Assembly (NCBI RefSeq): GCF_021343995.1
Contig: NZ_JAJTTE010000028.1
Location: 1-64,000 of the forward strand
Direction of reading: 5' to 3'
From: Pseudonocardia terrae
GTDB taxonomy: Bacteria > Actinomycetota > Actinomycetes > Mycobacteriales > Pseudonocardiaceae
Length of the DNA: 64,000 nt
Shown here one piece after another: positions 8,247-17,437 of the stretch. The position numbers were made by a program, and so were the translations under genes. The notes below the pieces were generated by a model, which was not told the DNA's origin, ran no database searches, and worked only from the letters and a program-made list of their open reading frames with translations. Every line of letters starts with the position of its first letter. Within the stretch, counting starts at the first letter, position 1.

Positions 8247-8900
8247 TCACAGGACCCCGCGGATCGCCTTCTCGAACCCGACGACGTGGGCGAGCGCCAG
8301 CTCCGCCGCCTTCTCCTCCTCCCCCGCGACCACGGCGCGGAGGAGGTCGGCGTGCTCGTGGACGTGCCCGGGCAGGGTCGGGAGCCGGTCGAGGAAGAGC
8401 ACCCAGATCCGGGTGGCGAGGTTGTCGAGCCGCACGCAGACGTCCTCGAGGTGCGGGTTGCCCGTGGCGCGGTAGAGCGCCCGGTGGACCTCGACGTCGG
8501 CGCGGAGCAGCTCGCGCGGGTCGCCGGTGGGGTCGAGCGCACTGATCCGCTCCCCGAGCGCGGCGAGTTCCGCCCGGTCGGCGCTCCCGGCCGACCGCGC
8601 CGCGGACCGGGCGGCGAGCGGCTCGAGCGCGAGCCGCACCTCGGACAGGTTCGCGAGGTCGGTGATGTCGACGGCCGTCGCGAACGTCCCGCGCCGCGGG
8701 TAGGCGATCACGAGCCGGTCCCCCTCGAGCCGCTTCAACGCCTCCCTGACCGGCGTGCGCCCGGTGCCGAGCTCGGCGGCCAGGCGGTCGTCGTTGAGCG
8801 GGTCGCCCGGGCGTATCTCGAGCATGACGAGCCGGTCGCGGATCGCCGTGTACGCGCGCTCCGCCAGCGACATGACCTCTCCCGACGTCGCCACGCTCAT
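8247..8900 (-). CDS. GntR family regulator with FCD domain
   Basis: This 217-residue regulator has a winged HTH (residues about 10-78, with [20 protein letters not shown] as recognition part) and an all-helical FCD ligand domain. D135, H139, H183 and H205 fit the metal-binding pattern of FCD proteins, so a metal-coordinated carboxylate or amino-acid effector is likely. The ATG has a GGAGGG site 4 nt upstream. The gene is divergent from the sarcosine oxidase operon across 114 bp containing inverted repeats, so control of soxBDAG-sdaA by sarcosine, glycine or a related metabolite is the natural inference. Confidence 0.88.
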   Translation of the reverse strand: MSVATSGEVMSLAERAYTAIRDRLVMLEIRPGDPLNDDRLAAELGTGRTPVREALKRLEGDRLVIAYPRRGTFATAVDITDLANLSEVRLALEPLAARSAARSAGSADRAELAALGERISALDPTGDPRELLRADVEVHRALYRATGNPHLEDVCVRLDNLATRIWVLFLDRLPTLPGHVHEHADLLRAVVAGEEEKAAELALAHVVGFEKAIRGVL

Positions 8901-8961
8901 GTGCCCTCCCCTGACGAACCCCTTGACCGACCTCGCTACGGTCCCTACCGTACCTCACGAT

Positions 8962-8996
8962 TGATATACCAGTCTGCAAGATCTTGTCGCGCAGAC
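8962..8996. promoter_or_regulatory. Candidate GntR operator / sox promoter
   Basis: Three overlapping symmetry elements occur here: TGATATACCA (8962-8971, 4 of 5 pairs symmetric, resembling FCD-GntR half sites), AAGATCTT (8978-8985, a perfect palindrome), and GTCTGC...GCAGAC (8972-8977 with 8991-8996). The segment ends 18 bp before soxB. TATACC at 8965-8970 may double as the -10 box. Confidence 0.45.
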
Positions 8997-9014
8997 CGTC
9001 GGACGGAGTCCTGC

Positions 9015-10250
9015 ATGGCCGAGCAGCTACCGGAGCATCCCGACTTCCTGTGGCGTACGCCCGAGCCGAAGAAGTCCTACGACGTGGTGATCGTCGGTGG
9101 CGGTGGGCACGGCCTCGCCACCGCGCACTACCTCGCGAAGAACCACGGGATCACGAACGTGGCGGTGGTGGAGAAGGGCTGGCTGGCCGGCGGGAACATG
9201 GCCCGCAACACCACCCTGATCCGATCGAACTACTTGTGGGACGAATCCGCGGCGATCTACGAGCACTCACTCACACTGTGGGAAGGTCTCGAGGAGGATC
9301 TGGGGTATCCGATCCTGTTCTCCCAGCGCGGGGTGCTGAACCTGGCCCACACCGAGCAGGACGTGCGCGACTCCGTCCGTCGGGTGGAGGCGAACAAGCT
9401 CAACGGGATCGACGCCGAGTGGCTGGGCCCGGACGAGGTCGCCAAGATCTGCCCGATCGTCAACGTCTCCGCCGACATCCGCTACCCGGTGCACGGGGCC
9501 ACCTACCAGGCCCGCGCCGGGATCGCCAAGCACGACTACGTCGCGTGGGGGTTCGCCCGGCGCGCCGACGAGGCCGGGATCGACCTGATCCAGGACTGCG
9601 AGGTCACCGGCTTCACCACCGACGGCAGCCCGGACGACGGCACCGCACGGGTCACCGGCGTGCGCACGACGAAGGGCGACATCGCCTGCGGACGGGTCGC
9701 GCTGTGCGCGGCCGGGCACAGCTCGGTGCTGTTGGACATGCTCGGCGTGCCCGCCCCGCTGCAGTCCCACCCGCTGCAGGCGCTGGTGTCCGAGCTGCTC
9801 GAGCCGGTGCACCCGACGATCGTGATGTCCAACGCCGTGCACGTCTACGTGTCCCAGGCGCACAAGGGCGAGCTGGTCATGGGCGCCGGGGTGGACTCCT
9901 ACAACGGGTACGGCCAGCGCGGCGCCTTCCACATCATCGAACGGCAGATGGCCGCCGCGGTGGAGCTGTTCCCGGTCTTCGCCCGCGCGCACCTGCTGCG
10001 CAGCTGGGGCGGGATCGTCGACGTCACCCCCGACGCCAGCCCGATCGTCGGGCACACCCCGTACGAGAACGTGTACCTCAACTGCGGCTGGGGCACCGGC
10101 GGGTTCAAGGCCACCCCGGGCATCGGCTGGTGTCTGGCCGACACGGTCGCGAACGGCCGGCCGCACCCGTACGTCGCCCCGTTCGCCCTCGACCGGTTCG
10201 TCACCGGCGCGCTCGTCGACGAGCACGGCGCCGCCGCCGTCGCCCACTGA
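9015..10250 (+). CDS. soxB: Sarcosine oxidase subunit beta
   Basis: This 411-residue flavoprotein is the beta subunit of the heterotetrameric sarcosine oxidase, which demethylates sarcosine to glycine, passing the methyl group to tetrahydrofolate and producing H2O2. The DAO-type FAD motif [22 protein letters not shown] starts near residue 24. The segment [27 protein letters not shown] is typical of SoxB, and the C-terminal [16 protein letters not shown] closes the flavin site. The start ATG 9015 gives the canonical SoxB N-terminus ([24 protein letters not shown]). It is first in the operon; soxD follows after 23 bp with its own AGGAG site. Confidence 0.95.
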   Translation: MAEQLPEHPDFLWRTPEPKKSYDVVIVGGGGHGLATAHYLAKNHGITNVAVVEKGWLAGGNMARNTTLIRSNYLWDESAAIYEHSLTLWEGLEEDLGYPILFSQRGVLNLAHTEQDVRDSVRRVEANKLNGIDAEWLGPDEVAKICPIVNVSADIRYPVHGATYQARAGIAKHDYVAWGFARRADEAGIDLIQDCEVTGFTTDGSPDDGTARVTGVRTTKGDIACGRVALCAAGHSSVLLDMLGVPAPLQSHPLQALVSELLEPVHPTIVMSNAVHVYVSQAHKGELVMGAGVDSYNGYGQRGAFHIIERQMAAAVELFPVFARAHLLRSWGGIVDVTPDASPIVGHTPYENVYLNCGWGTGGFKATPGIGWCLADTVANGRPHPYVAPFALDRFVTGALVDEHGAAAVAH

Positions 10251-10273
10251 CCGGGCACCTCAGGAGACCCTCG

Positions 10274-10516
10274 ATGCAGCTGATCCACTGCCCCTGGTGC
10301 GGCCCCCGCGAGGAGGTCGAGTTCCACTACGGCGGCCAGGCCGGTGTGGCCTACCCCGCCGACCCCGCCGTTCTGTCCGACGAGGAGTGGGCCCGCTACG
10401 TGTTCGTCCGCGACAACCCCAAGGGCCGCTTCGAGGAGCGGTGGAGCCACAGCGCCGGCTGCCGGCGCTGGTTCACCGCCGTCCGGGACACCGTGACCTA
10501 CCGGTTCGAGCGATGA
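10274..10516 (+). CDS. soxD: Sarcosine oxidase subunit delta
   Basis: This 80-residue zinc-binding subunit holds the alpha and beta subunits together. The Cys/His ligands are visible as C6-x2-C9 and H59-x3-C63. The sequence CPWCGPREEVEFHYGGQ is diagnostic. Length fits the family (80-100). The stop overlaps the soxA start (ATGA), indicating coupled translation and fixed stoichiometry. Confidence 0.95.
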   Translation: MQLIHCPWCGPREEVEFHYGGQAGVAYPADPAVLSDEEWARYVFVRDNPKGRFEERWSHSAGCRRWFTAVRDTVTYRFER

Positions 10517-13254
10517 GCCGCGTCGACGGGTACGGCCGCATCGACCGCTCCCGCACCCTGACCTTCACCTTCGACGGCGAGCAGTACGCCGGTCACCCCG
10601 GCGACACCCTCGCCTCCGCCCTCCTCGCGAACGGCGTGCGCCGCGTCGGCACGAGCGTGAAGCTCGACCGGCCGCGCGGGATCACCGCCGCATGGAGCGA
10701 GGACCCGACCGGGCTGGTGCAGGTCGAGGAGCCCTTCCCGGAGCCGATGCTGCTCGCCACCACGGTCGACCTGGTCGACGGGCTGGTGGCCCGCGGCCTC
10801 GGCGGCCGCGGCCGGCTCGCGGAGGTCCCCGACACCGCGCGCTACGACCGCAGGTACACGCACTGCGAGACCCTCGTCATCGGTGCCGGGCCCGCGGGCC
10901 TGCTCGCCGCACGGACCGCCGCGCGCCGGGGCGACCGCGTGGTGCTCGTCGACGACCGCCCCGCCGCGGGCGGCTCGCTGCTCGGCACGGAGCGGATCTG
11001 CGGGCGGAGCGCCTTCGACTTCGTCGCCGACACCGTCGCAGAGCTGCGCGCGGACCCGGACGTCCGGATCCTGCCGCGCACCACGGCGTTCGGGCACTAC
11101 GACGACGGCTTCGTCCTCGCCCTGGAGCGCCGCACCGACCACCTCGCCCAGCCGCCGAGGGACGTCTCCCGGCAGCGGGTCTGGCGGATCCGGGCCGGGC
11201 ACGTGGTCGTCGCGACCGGGGCGCACGAGCGGCCGATCGTGGTCGAGGACAACGACCGCCCCGGGATCATGCTGGCCGCGTCCGCCCGCGACCTGCTGCA
11301 CCGGTACGGCGTCCTGGTCGGCCGGGAGATCGTCGTCTTCACGACCGACGACGCCGCGTACGACGCCGCCGCCGACCTCGAGCGCGCCGGCGCGCGGGTC
11401 ACCGTCGTCGATCCGCGCCCCGGGGCGGGCGGGAGCGCCACCCACCACGCACGGGTGGTGGGGACGAGCGCTACCGGGTCGGAGGACGGCGCGGTCACCG
11501 CCGTCACCCTCGACGACGGCACCGTCCTCCCCTGTGACGCCCTGCTGCTCTCGGGCGGCTGGAACCCCACCGCCCACCTGTTCTCGCACGTCCGCGGCGC
11601 GCTGCGGTACGACGCCGAGCTCGGCGCCTTCCGGCCCGGTGAGCCGCTCGACGGCGGCACCGTCGTCGGGGCGGCGAACGGGACGTTCGACCTCGCGGGC
11701 TGTCTGGCCGAGGGCAGGGGCGAGACGCCCGAACCGGTTGCGCGCAGGACACACGTCCTGTGGCGCACCGAGGGCGAGCCGGCGCGGCAGTTCGTCGACC
11801 TGCAGCGTGACTCGACGGTCGCCGACATCGCCCGTGCCGTGGCCTCGGGCATGCGGAGCGTCGAGCACGTCAAGCGCTACACGACGATCGGCACCGCACA
11901 CGACCAGGGCAAGACCTCCGGCGTGATCGCCTCGGGGATCACCGCCGAGCTGCTCGGCGTGCCGGTGGAGTCCCTGGGCACCACCACCTTCCGGCCGCCG
12001 TACACGCCGGTCGCCTTCGCGGCGCTGGCCGGGCGCCAGCGCGGCCGGCTCTACGACCCCGAGCGCACGACCGCGCTGCACGCCTGGCACGTCGAGGCGG
12101 GCGCGGTGTTCGAGGACGTCGGGCAGTGGAAGCGCGCCCGGTACTACCCGCGGCCCGGCGAGGACATGGAGGCCGCGGTGCTGCGCGAGTGCGCGGCCGC
12201 CCGCACCGGCGTCGGCATCCTCGACGGCTCCACCCTGGGCAAGATCGACGTCCAGGGGCCCGACGCCGGCGTCCTCCTCGACCGGATCTACACGAACATG
12301 ATGTCCTCGCTGAAGCCCGGCCGGGTCCGGTACGGCGTGATGTGCGGGGTTGACGGCATGGTGATCGACGACGGCACCGTGCTGCGCATCGACGACGAGC
12401 GCTTCCTCGTCTACACGACCACCGGCGGCGCCGCGCCGATCCTCGACCACCTCGAGGAGTGGCTGCAGACCGAGTGGCCCGAGCTGCGCGTGTCGCTGAC
12501 CTCGGTGACCGAGCAGTGGGCGACCTTCCCGGTCGTCGGGCCGCGGTCCCGGGACGTGATCGGCGCGTTCGCACCGCACGTCGATGTGTCGAACGCGGCC
12601 TTCCCGTTCATGAGCTGGCTGGACACCGAGGTCGACGGCGTCCCGGTCCGGCTGGCGCGCATCAGCTTCTCGGGCGAACTGGCCTGGGAGGTGAGCGTCG
12701 ACGGCTGGCACGCGGCCGCCGTCTGGCGGCGCCTGCTGGACCTCGGTGCGCCCCACGGGATCACGCCGTACGGCACCGAGACCATGCACGTGCTGCGCGC
12801 CGAGAAGGGCTACCCGATCATCGGCCAGGACACGGACGGCACCGTCACGCCGCAGGACCTCGGCACGGAGTGGGCGGTGTCGAAGAAGAAGCCGGACTTC
12901 GTGGGCAGGCGCTCCTTCGCCCGCCCGGCCAACCTCGACCCCCTGCGCAAGCAGCTCGTGGGCCTGCTGCCGGTCGATCCCGACCTGAAGCTGCCGGAGG
13001 GGTCGCAGATCGTCGAGCTGACCGACGCGCTGCCGCCGCCCCCGGTGCCGATGCTCGGCCACGTCACGTCGAGCTACCGCAGTGCCGCGCTCGGCCGGAC
13101 CTTCGCGCTCGCCCTGGTCAAGGGCGGGCACGCGCGGATCGGCGAGCGCCTGACCGTGCCGGTCGACGGGGCGCTGGTGCCCGTCGAGGTCACCGGCTCC
13201 GTGCTGTTCGACCCGGAGGGAACCCGACGGGATGGTGAGCCGAGTGTCCGGTGA
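10513..13254 (+). CDS. soxA: Sarcosine oxidase subunit alpha
   Basis: This 913-residue multidomain subunit is slightly shorter than the usual 960-odd residues. It carries an N-terminal ferredoxin-like Fer2_4 domain (about 1-100), a Rossmann NAD(H)/FAD region starting at GAGPAG near residue 122, and a C-terminal glycine-cleavage-T-like folate domain (about 550-910). In the folate domain, VGILDGSTLGKIDVQGPDAGVLLDRIYTN and GFPVVGPRSRDV-type blocks are recognisable. It transfers the one-carbon unit from oxidised sarcosine to tetrahydrofolate. The ATG overlaps the soxD stop, and the 3' end overlaps soxG by 23 bp. Confidence 0.95.
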   Translation: MSRVDGYGRIDRSRTLTFTFDGEQYAGHPGDTLASALLANGVRRVGTSVKLDRPRGITAAWSEDPTGLVQVEEPFPEPMLLATTVDLVDGLVARGLGGRGRLAEVPDTARYDRRYTHCETLVIGAGPAGLLAARTAARRGDRVVLVDDRPAAGGSLLGTERICGRSAFDFVADTVAELRADPDVRILPRTTAFGHYDDGFVLALERRTDHLAQPPRDVSRQRVWRIRAGHVVVATGAHERPIVVEDNDRPGIMLAASARDLLHRYGVLVGREIVVFTTDDAAYDAAADLERAGARVTVVDPRPGAGGSATHHARVVGTSATGSEDGAVTAVTLDDGTVLPCDALLLSGGWNPTAHLFSHVRGALRYDAELGAFRPGEPLDGGTVVGAANGTFDLAGCLAEGRGETPEPVARRTHVLWRTEGEPARQFVDLQRDSTVADIARAVASGMRSVEHVKRYTTIGTAHDQGKTSGVIASGITAELLGVPVESLGTTTFRPPYTPVAFAALAGRQRGRLYDPERTTALHAWHVEAGAVFEDVGQWKRARYYPRPGEDMEAAVLRECAAARTGVGILDGSTLGKIDVQGPDAGVLLDRIYTNMMSSLKPGRVRYGVMCGVDGMVIDDGTVLRIDDERFLVYTTTGGAAPILDHLEEWLQTEWPELRVSLTSVTEQWATFPVVGPRSRDVIGAFAPHVDVSNAAFPFMSWLDTEVDGVPVRLARISFSGELAWEVSVDGWHAAAVWRRLLDLGAPHGITPYGTETMHVLRAEKGYPIIGQDTDGTVTPQDLGTEWAVSKKKPDFVGRRSFARPANLDPLRKQLVGLLPVDPDLKLPEGSQIVELTDALPPPPVPMLGHVTSSYRSAALGRTFALALVKGGHARIGERLTVPVDGALVPVEVTGSVLFDPEGTRRDGEPSVR

Positions 13255-13831
13255 TGTCGTGACCGACGTCCTGCGTCCTGCCGGCGCCCTCGACGGCTGG
13301 GCCGGCCGCTTCGCCGCGCTGCCGGACTCGGTGACGCTGCTGGCCGAGCCCTTCCACGCGATGGTCGACGTCCGCACCGCAGACCCGGCCGCGCTCGAGC
13401 GCCTGGTCGGCGCCCCGTTGCCCGGCCCGAACGCGTGGAGCGGCGGCGAGCGCGTCACGGCGATCTGGCTGGGGCCGGACGAATGGCTGCTGACCAGCCC
13501 GTTCCTCTCGCCGGCCGAGCTGGAGGGGGCCGCGCGCGAGACGGGGGCCGCCGCTCTGCCCGATGCACGGCTCGCCGTGGTCGACGTCTCCGCCCAGCGC
13601 ACCACGGTCCGGCTCCGCGGCGCCCACGCCCGCGACGTGCTGGAGACCGGCTGCGCGATCGACCTGCTTCCGCGGAGCTTCGGGGCAGGGTCCGCCGCGG
13701 TGACGCTGCTGGGCCAGTCCGGTGTGGTGCTGCTCGGCCTCGGGCCGTCGGACTACCGCATCCTCGTGCGGTCCTCCTTCGCGGCCTACCTCGCCGAGTG
13801 GCTGCTCGACGCCGCGAGCGAATGGCGATGA
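13232..13831 (+). CDS. soxG: Sarcosine oxidase subunit gamma
   Basis: This subunit of about 199 residues is homologous to the folate-binding T-protein domain and packs against SoxA. Blocks IWLGPDEWLLTSP and HARDVLETGCAIDLLPRSFGAG are typical of SoxG. The start is ambiguous: ATG 13232 has GGAGGG about 11 nt upstream, while in-frame GTGs at 13235 and 13244 are also possible; all overlap the end of soxA. It is followed after 18 bp by sdaA, completing the order soxB-D-A-G seen in other actinobacteria. Confidence 0.92.
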   Translation: MVSRVSGDVVTDVLRPAGALDGWAGRFAALPDSVTLLAEPFHAMVDVRTADPAALERLVGAPLPGPNAWSGGERVTAIWLGPDEWLLTSPFLSPAELEGAARETGAAALPDARLAVVDVSAQRTTVRLRGAHARDVLETGCAIDLLPRSFGAGSAAVTLLGQSGVVLLGLGPSDYRILVRSSFAAYLAEWLLDAASEWR

Positions 13832-13849
13832 GGGGGCGGTGACGGTGCC

Positions 13850-15217
13850 GTGACGGTCTCCGCGTTCGACCTGTTCAGCGTCGGCATCGGCCCGTCGAGC
13901 TCGCACACGGTCGGGCCGATGCGCGCGGCGCTGCGGTTCGCCGGGCGGCTCGAGCGCGAGGGGCTGCTCCCCCGCGTCGCGCACGTGAGGGCGGAGCTGT
14001 TCGGCTCGCTCGGCGCGACCGGGAAGGGCCACGGCAGCGTCGGCGCGGTGGTGCGCGGGCTGGCAGGCGAGGCACCCGAGACCGTCGACCCGCGCAGCCC
14101 CACCGTCGACGACGTGTGGGCGACCGGGCGGCTGCGACTGCTCGGCCGGCAGGAGATCGGGTTCCGGGCCGAGGACGTCGTGCTGCACCGGCGGCGGACG
14201 CTTCCCTTCCACCCCAACGGGATGCGGTTCACCGCGCACAGCGGCACCGGCACGGCGTTGCTCAGCGCCGAGTACTTCTCGGTCGGCGGCGGGTTCGTGC
14301 TCGACGAGGCGCAGCAGGCGCTGCTCCCGCCCGAGCCCGAGGTCCCGTACCCCTTCGCGACCGGCGCGGAACTGCTCGCCCGCTGCCGCGAGGCCGGGCT
14401 GCCGGTCAGCGGGCTCGTGCTGGCCAACGAGTGCGCGCGGATGCGGCGGCTCCGGCCCGGCACCGATCCCGAGGCCGAGGTCCGCCGCGGGCTGCTGGAG
14501 CTGTGGGCGGTCATGCAGGAGTGCGTGGAGCGGGGCTCGACGACCAGTGGCGTGCTGCCGGGCGGGCTGAAGGTCCGCCGCCGCGCGGCCGCCCTGCGGC
14601 AGGCCCTCGAGGCCGAGTCCACCGCCGAGTCCGGCGAGTGGGTCACCCTCTTCGCCCTGGCGGTGAACGAGGAGAACGCCGCGGGCGGGCGGATCGTCAC
14701 CGCCCCGACCAACGGCGCGGCCGGGATCGTCCCCGCCGTCCTGCACTACTACCGCCGGTTCTGCCGGGCCGCGTGCGACGACGGTGTGGTCCGGTTCCTG
14801 CTCACGGCCGCCGCCGTCGGCTCGCTGTTCAAGGAGAACGCCTCGATCTCGGGTGCCGAGGTCGGCTGCCAGGGCGAGGTCGGCTCGGCCTGCTCGATGG
14901 CCGCCGCGGGCCTCGCCGAGGTCATGGGCGGTACACCGGAGCAGGTGGAGAACGCCGCCGAGATCGGCATCGAGCACAACCTCGGGCTGACCTGCGACCC
15001 GATCGGCGGGCTCGTCCAGATCCCGTGCATCGAGCGCAACGCCGTCGCCTCGGCCAAGGCGATCACCGCGGCCCGGATGGCCGTGCGCGGCGACGGGCAC
15101 CACCACGTCAGCCTGGACAAGGCGATCCGGACCATGCGGATCACCGGCGCGGACATGAAGACCAAGTACAAGGAGACGAGCCGCGGCGGGCTGGCCCTGA
15201 CCGTCGTCGAGTGCTGA
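13850..15217 (+). CDS. sdaA: L-serine ammonia-lyase, iron-sulfur type
   Basis: This 455-residue single-chain L-serine dehydratase converts serine to pyruvate and ammonia. The N-terminal beta domain opens with [18 protein letters not shown]. The catalytic alpha domain contains [17 protein letters not shown]. The [4Fe-4S] ligands are predicted as C340, C382 and C393, with the spacing known for Legionella SdaA; the C-terminal residue is also a cysteine, which in this family can plug the active site. The GTG start lies 18 bp after soxG behind AGGGGG. Cotranscription makes sense: glycine plus methylene-folate from sarcosine oxidation can form serine, which SdaA then removes. No glyA is present locally. 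Confidence 0.93.
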   Translation: MTVSAFDLFSVGIGPSSSHTVGPMRAALRFAGRLEREGLLPRVAHVRAELFGSLGATGKGHGSVGAVVRGLAGEAPETVDPRSPTVDDVWATGRLRLLGRQEIGFRAEDVVLHRRRTLPFHPNGMRFTAHSGTGTALLSAEYFSVGGGFVLDEAQQALLPPEPEVPYPFATGAELLARCREAGLPVSGLVLANECARMRRLRPGTDPEAEVRRGLLELWAVMQECVERGSTTSGVLPGGLKVRRRAAALRQALEAESTAESGEWVTLFALAVNEENAAGGRIVTAPTNGAAGIVPAVLHYYRRFCRAACDDGVVRFLLTAAAVGSLFKENASISGAEVGCQGEVGSACSMAAAGLAEVMGGTPEQVENAAEIGIEHNLGLTCDPIGGLVQIPCIERNAVASAKAITAARMAVRGDGHHHVSLDKAIRTMRITGADMKTKYKETSRGGLALTVVEC

Positions 15218-15255
15218 GGGCCCGGCGGCCGGGGAACCGGCGCTGAGGGCCCGGC
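15213..15255. repeat. Short direct repeat spanning the sdaA stop
   Basis: GCTGAGGGCCCGGC occurs at 15213-15226 and again at 15242-15255, a 29-bp offset. The first copy contains the sdaA stop codon. The surrounding 120 bp are GC-rich with small possible stems and hold no gene. Confidence 0.7.
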
Positions 15256-15336
15256 ACCGGGGACCCGGGCGACCGAGGCTCCTGTGCCGGGGACCCAGCG
15301 GTTGCGGGAGTCCGGTGCACGACGGACGGTGCTCCC

Positions 15337-15663
15337 ATGAGTGGGCCGTCCCGATCCTCGCGGCGCTCCCTGTGGTGGCTCCTCGGCCCGCCCGTCCTGT
15401 TCTGCGTGGCGGTCGTGCCCGCGAACCGCGTCGAGCCGTGGGTGCTCGGGATGCCGTTCCTCGTCTTCTGGCTGCTGCTCGCCACGCTGCTCTCCCCGGT
15501 CTGCGTGTGGCTCGCGGCCCGGGGTGACCCCGTCTGGCGGTCGGCCCGGGGGACGACACCCGGGACGGCACCGCCGGCCGCCTGCACTCCCGCACCCGCG
15601 GCCGGCAGCGGCAGCTGGCCCAGCTCGTCACCCTCCTGGCCGGCGGGCTCGCACTCGGGATGA
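15337..15663 (+). CDS. DUF3311-type small membrane protein, C-terminus frameshifted
   Basis: The first 70 residues look like a DUF3311 protein: two hydrophobic helices (WWLLGPPVLFCVAVVPANRV and WVLGMPFLVFWLLLATLLSPVCVWLAARGDPVW) around a VEPWVLGMPF loop. DUF3311 genes normally sit directly before a sodium:solute symporter. Here the reading frame continues after RGDPVWRSARG into about 35 unrelated residues, because the downstream DNA is a symporter fragment in another frame. The DUF3311 portion itself could still be made, but its partner is destroyed. Confidence 0.5.
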   Translation: MSGPSRSSRRSLWWLLGPPVLFCVAVVPANRVEPWVLGMPFLVFWLLLATLLSPVCVWLAARGDPVWRSARGTTPGTAPPAACTPAPAAGSGSWPSSSPSWPAGSHSG

Positions 15664-15970
15664 CCTACCTGTTCCCCAACGCCCTCGTCCGGCTCTCGGT
15701 GATCTCCTACGAGGGGCTCGCGCAGCTCCTGCCGCTCGTCGTGATCGCCCTCGTCTGGCGCCGGATGTCGTTGGCCGGGGGCGTCGCGGGGCTGGTGGCG
15801 GGACTGGTCGTCGTGGTGATGTTGATGGCAACGCGGGCGCGATCGGGCTGGTGCTCAACCTCCTGGTCACGGCGGCGGTCTCGCTCGCCCGTCCCGGCTC
15901 GGCACCCGAGGAGCGGCTGGCCGCGCCCGAGCTCGTCCCCGCCCGTTCCGGCCCCGAGGAGGACCGTTGA
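15552..15970 (+). pseudogene. Sodium:solute symporter C-terminal remnant
   Basis: Reading from 15552 gives a C-terminal symporter stretch ending in FPNALVRLSVISYEG-LAQLLPLVVIALVWRRMSLAGGVAG, typical of the DUF3311-associated monocarboxylate/amino-acid SSS family. Around 15816-15830 the sensible frame shifts by two, after which NAGAIGLVLNLLVTAAVSLARPG continues the expected family end to the TGA at 15968. Some 350 or more N-terminal codons are missing, joined directly to the DUF3311 gene. So the locus shows a large deletion plus a second indel. The surviving 3' end retains the GAGGAGG ribosome site for the amidase. Confidence 0.75.
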
Positions 15971-17361
15971 CCCGCACCACCGACCGGCTCGCCGACCTGA
16001 CCGCCCGCGAGCTGCTCGCGGGCTACCGCGCCGGCGCCCTCTGCCCCGTCGAGGTCGTCGACGACGTCCTGGCCCGGATCGAGACCGACGAACCCCGGCT
16101 GCACGCCACCTACGCGCTGGACCCCGACGGGGCGCGGGCCGCCGCGGCGGAATCGGCCGCGCGCTGGCGGGGCGGCGAGGCGCGCCCGCTCGACGGCGTC
16201 CCGATCACGCTGAAGGACAACATCGCCACCCGCGGGGTGCCGACGCCGGTCGGGACGGCCGCGACCGAGCTGGTCCCCGCCGAGCGCGACGCCCCGGCGG
16301 CGGCCCGGGTCCGCGAGGCCGGGGCGGTCATCCTCGGCAAGACGACCATGCCGGACCTGGGGATGCTCGGGTCGTCCCAGTCGAGCTTCCACCCGGTCAC
16401 CCGCAACCCCTGGGACCCCACCCGCACGCCCGGCGGGTCGAGCTCCGGCGCCGCCGCGGCGGCCGCGGCCGGCTACGGCCCGCTCCACCTGGGCACGGAC
16501 ATCGGCGGCTCGGTGCGCCAGCCCGCGGGCTGGAACGGGATCGCCGGGCTGAAGCCGACCTTCGGGCGGGTGCCGGTGGTGCCGCCGTACGCGGGCCGGG
16601 TGATCGGGCCGCTGTGCCGGACCGTCGGCGACGTCTCCCTGCTCATGTCGGTCGTCGCGGTGCCGGACACGCGGGACCACACCGCCCTGCCCGCGGCCGA
16701 CATCGCCTGGCCGGAGGCGGCGGGCGCGGTGCAGGGGCTGCGGATCGGGCTGCTCCCCGACGTCGGCGTCGGGCTGGCCACCGACCACGCGGTGCGCGCC
16801 GCCGTCGAGGAGGCGGCGCGCACGCTCGAGGCGGCCGGCGCGGTCGTCGAGCCCGTGGCGCCGTTCCTGACCCGCGACATGCTCGACGGGATGGACCGCT
16901 TCTGGCGCGCCCGCGCCTGGTCCGACCTCGGCGCGCTGCCCGAGGAGCGCCGCGCCAAGGTCCTGCCCGCCATCCTCGAATGGGCCGCTCCCGGCGCGGA
17001 CCTGACCGGTGCCGAGGTCTTCCACGGCTACAGCCAGATGGACGCCATGGCCGTCGCCGCCCACCGCGCCCTCGCCGGCCTGGACTTCCTGCTGCTCCCG
17101 ACCGCGCCGATCCCGCCCTTCCCGGTCGAGTACGCCTCGGCCTTCGACGACCCGGCCCGGCCGTTCGAGCACATCGCGACCAGCCTGCCGTTCAACATGT
17201 CCGGCCAGCCCGCGCTCTCGGTGAACTGCGGTTACACGACGGGCGGGCTGCCGATCGGCCTGCAGATCGTGGGCAGGCGTTTCGACGACGCGGGCGTTCT
17301 GGCCCTCGCGATGGCGTACGAGGAACACCGCCCGGCACCGCGCCCCTGGCCGGTGGTGTGA
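15967..17361 (+). CDS. Amidase signature (AS) family amidase
   Basis: This 464-residue enzyme hydrolyses an amide bond using the Ser-cisSer-Lys triad. K83 lies in TLKDNIATRG, the cis-serine in GGSSSG (156-161), and the nucleophile is S182 in GTDIGGSVRQPA. It begins with TTG at 15967, supported by GAGGAGG 3 nt upstream, and this TTG overlaps the TGA of the symporter remnant (TTGA). Length is normal (450-500). The location after the sarcosine operon and a lost transporter suggests an ancestral uptake-and-hydrolysis cassette for an amide-type nitrogen source; the actual substrate cannot be read from the sequence. Confidence 0.9.
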   Translation: MTRTTDRLADLTARELLAGYRAGALCPVEVVDDVLARIETDEPRLHATYALDPDGARAAAAESAARWRGGEARPLDGVPITLKDNIATRGVPTPVGTAATELVPAERDAPAAARVREAGAVILGKTTMPDLGMLGSSQSSFHPVTRNPWDPTRTPGGSSSGAAAAAAAGYGPLHLGTDIGGSVRQPAGWNGIAGLKPTFGRVPVVPPYAGRVIGPLCRTVGDVSLLMSVVAVPDTRDHTALPAADIAWPEAAGAVQGLRIGLLPDVGVGLATDHAVRAAVEEAARTLEAAGAVVEPVAPFLTRDMLDGMDRFWRARAWSDLGALPEERRAKVLPAILEWAAPGADLTGAEVFHGYSQMDAMAVAAHRALAGLDFLLLPTAPIPPFPVEYASAFDDPARPFEHIATSLPFNMSGQPALSVNCGYTTGGLPIGLQIVGRRFDDAGVLALAMAYEEHRPAPRPWPVV

Positions 17362-17400
17362 GTGCCGGGTGTGTGAGTGACGGTGGTGTGAGTGACGGGG
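17356..17400. repeat. 15-bp tandem repeat carrying the amidase stop
   Basis: GTGTGAGTG recurs exactly at 17356, 17371 and 17386. The 15-bp period is a multiple of three, so the amidase stop codon TGA (17359-17361) is repeated in the same frame in all three units. Confidence 0.85.
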
Positions 17401-17433
17401 TGGGTGGCGACGGCGGAACCGTCGCCACCCACC
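17399..17433. terminator. Bidirectional terminator between amidase and ADH genes
   Basis: A 15-bp perfect stem (core GGGTGGCGACGG paired with CCGTCGCCACCC) closes a 5-nt CGGAA loop. It lies between the convergent amidase and alcohol dehydrogenase genes, 37 bp after the amidase stop and 4 bp from the ADH stop. Confidence 0.8.
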
Positions 17434-17437
17434 GGCG

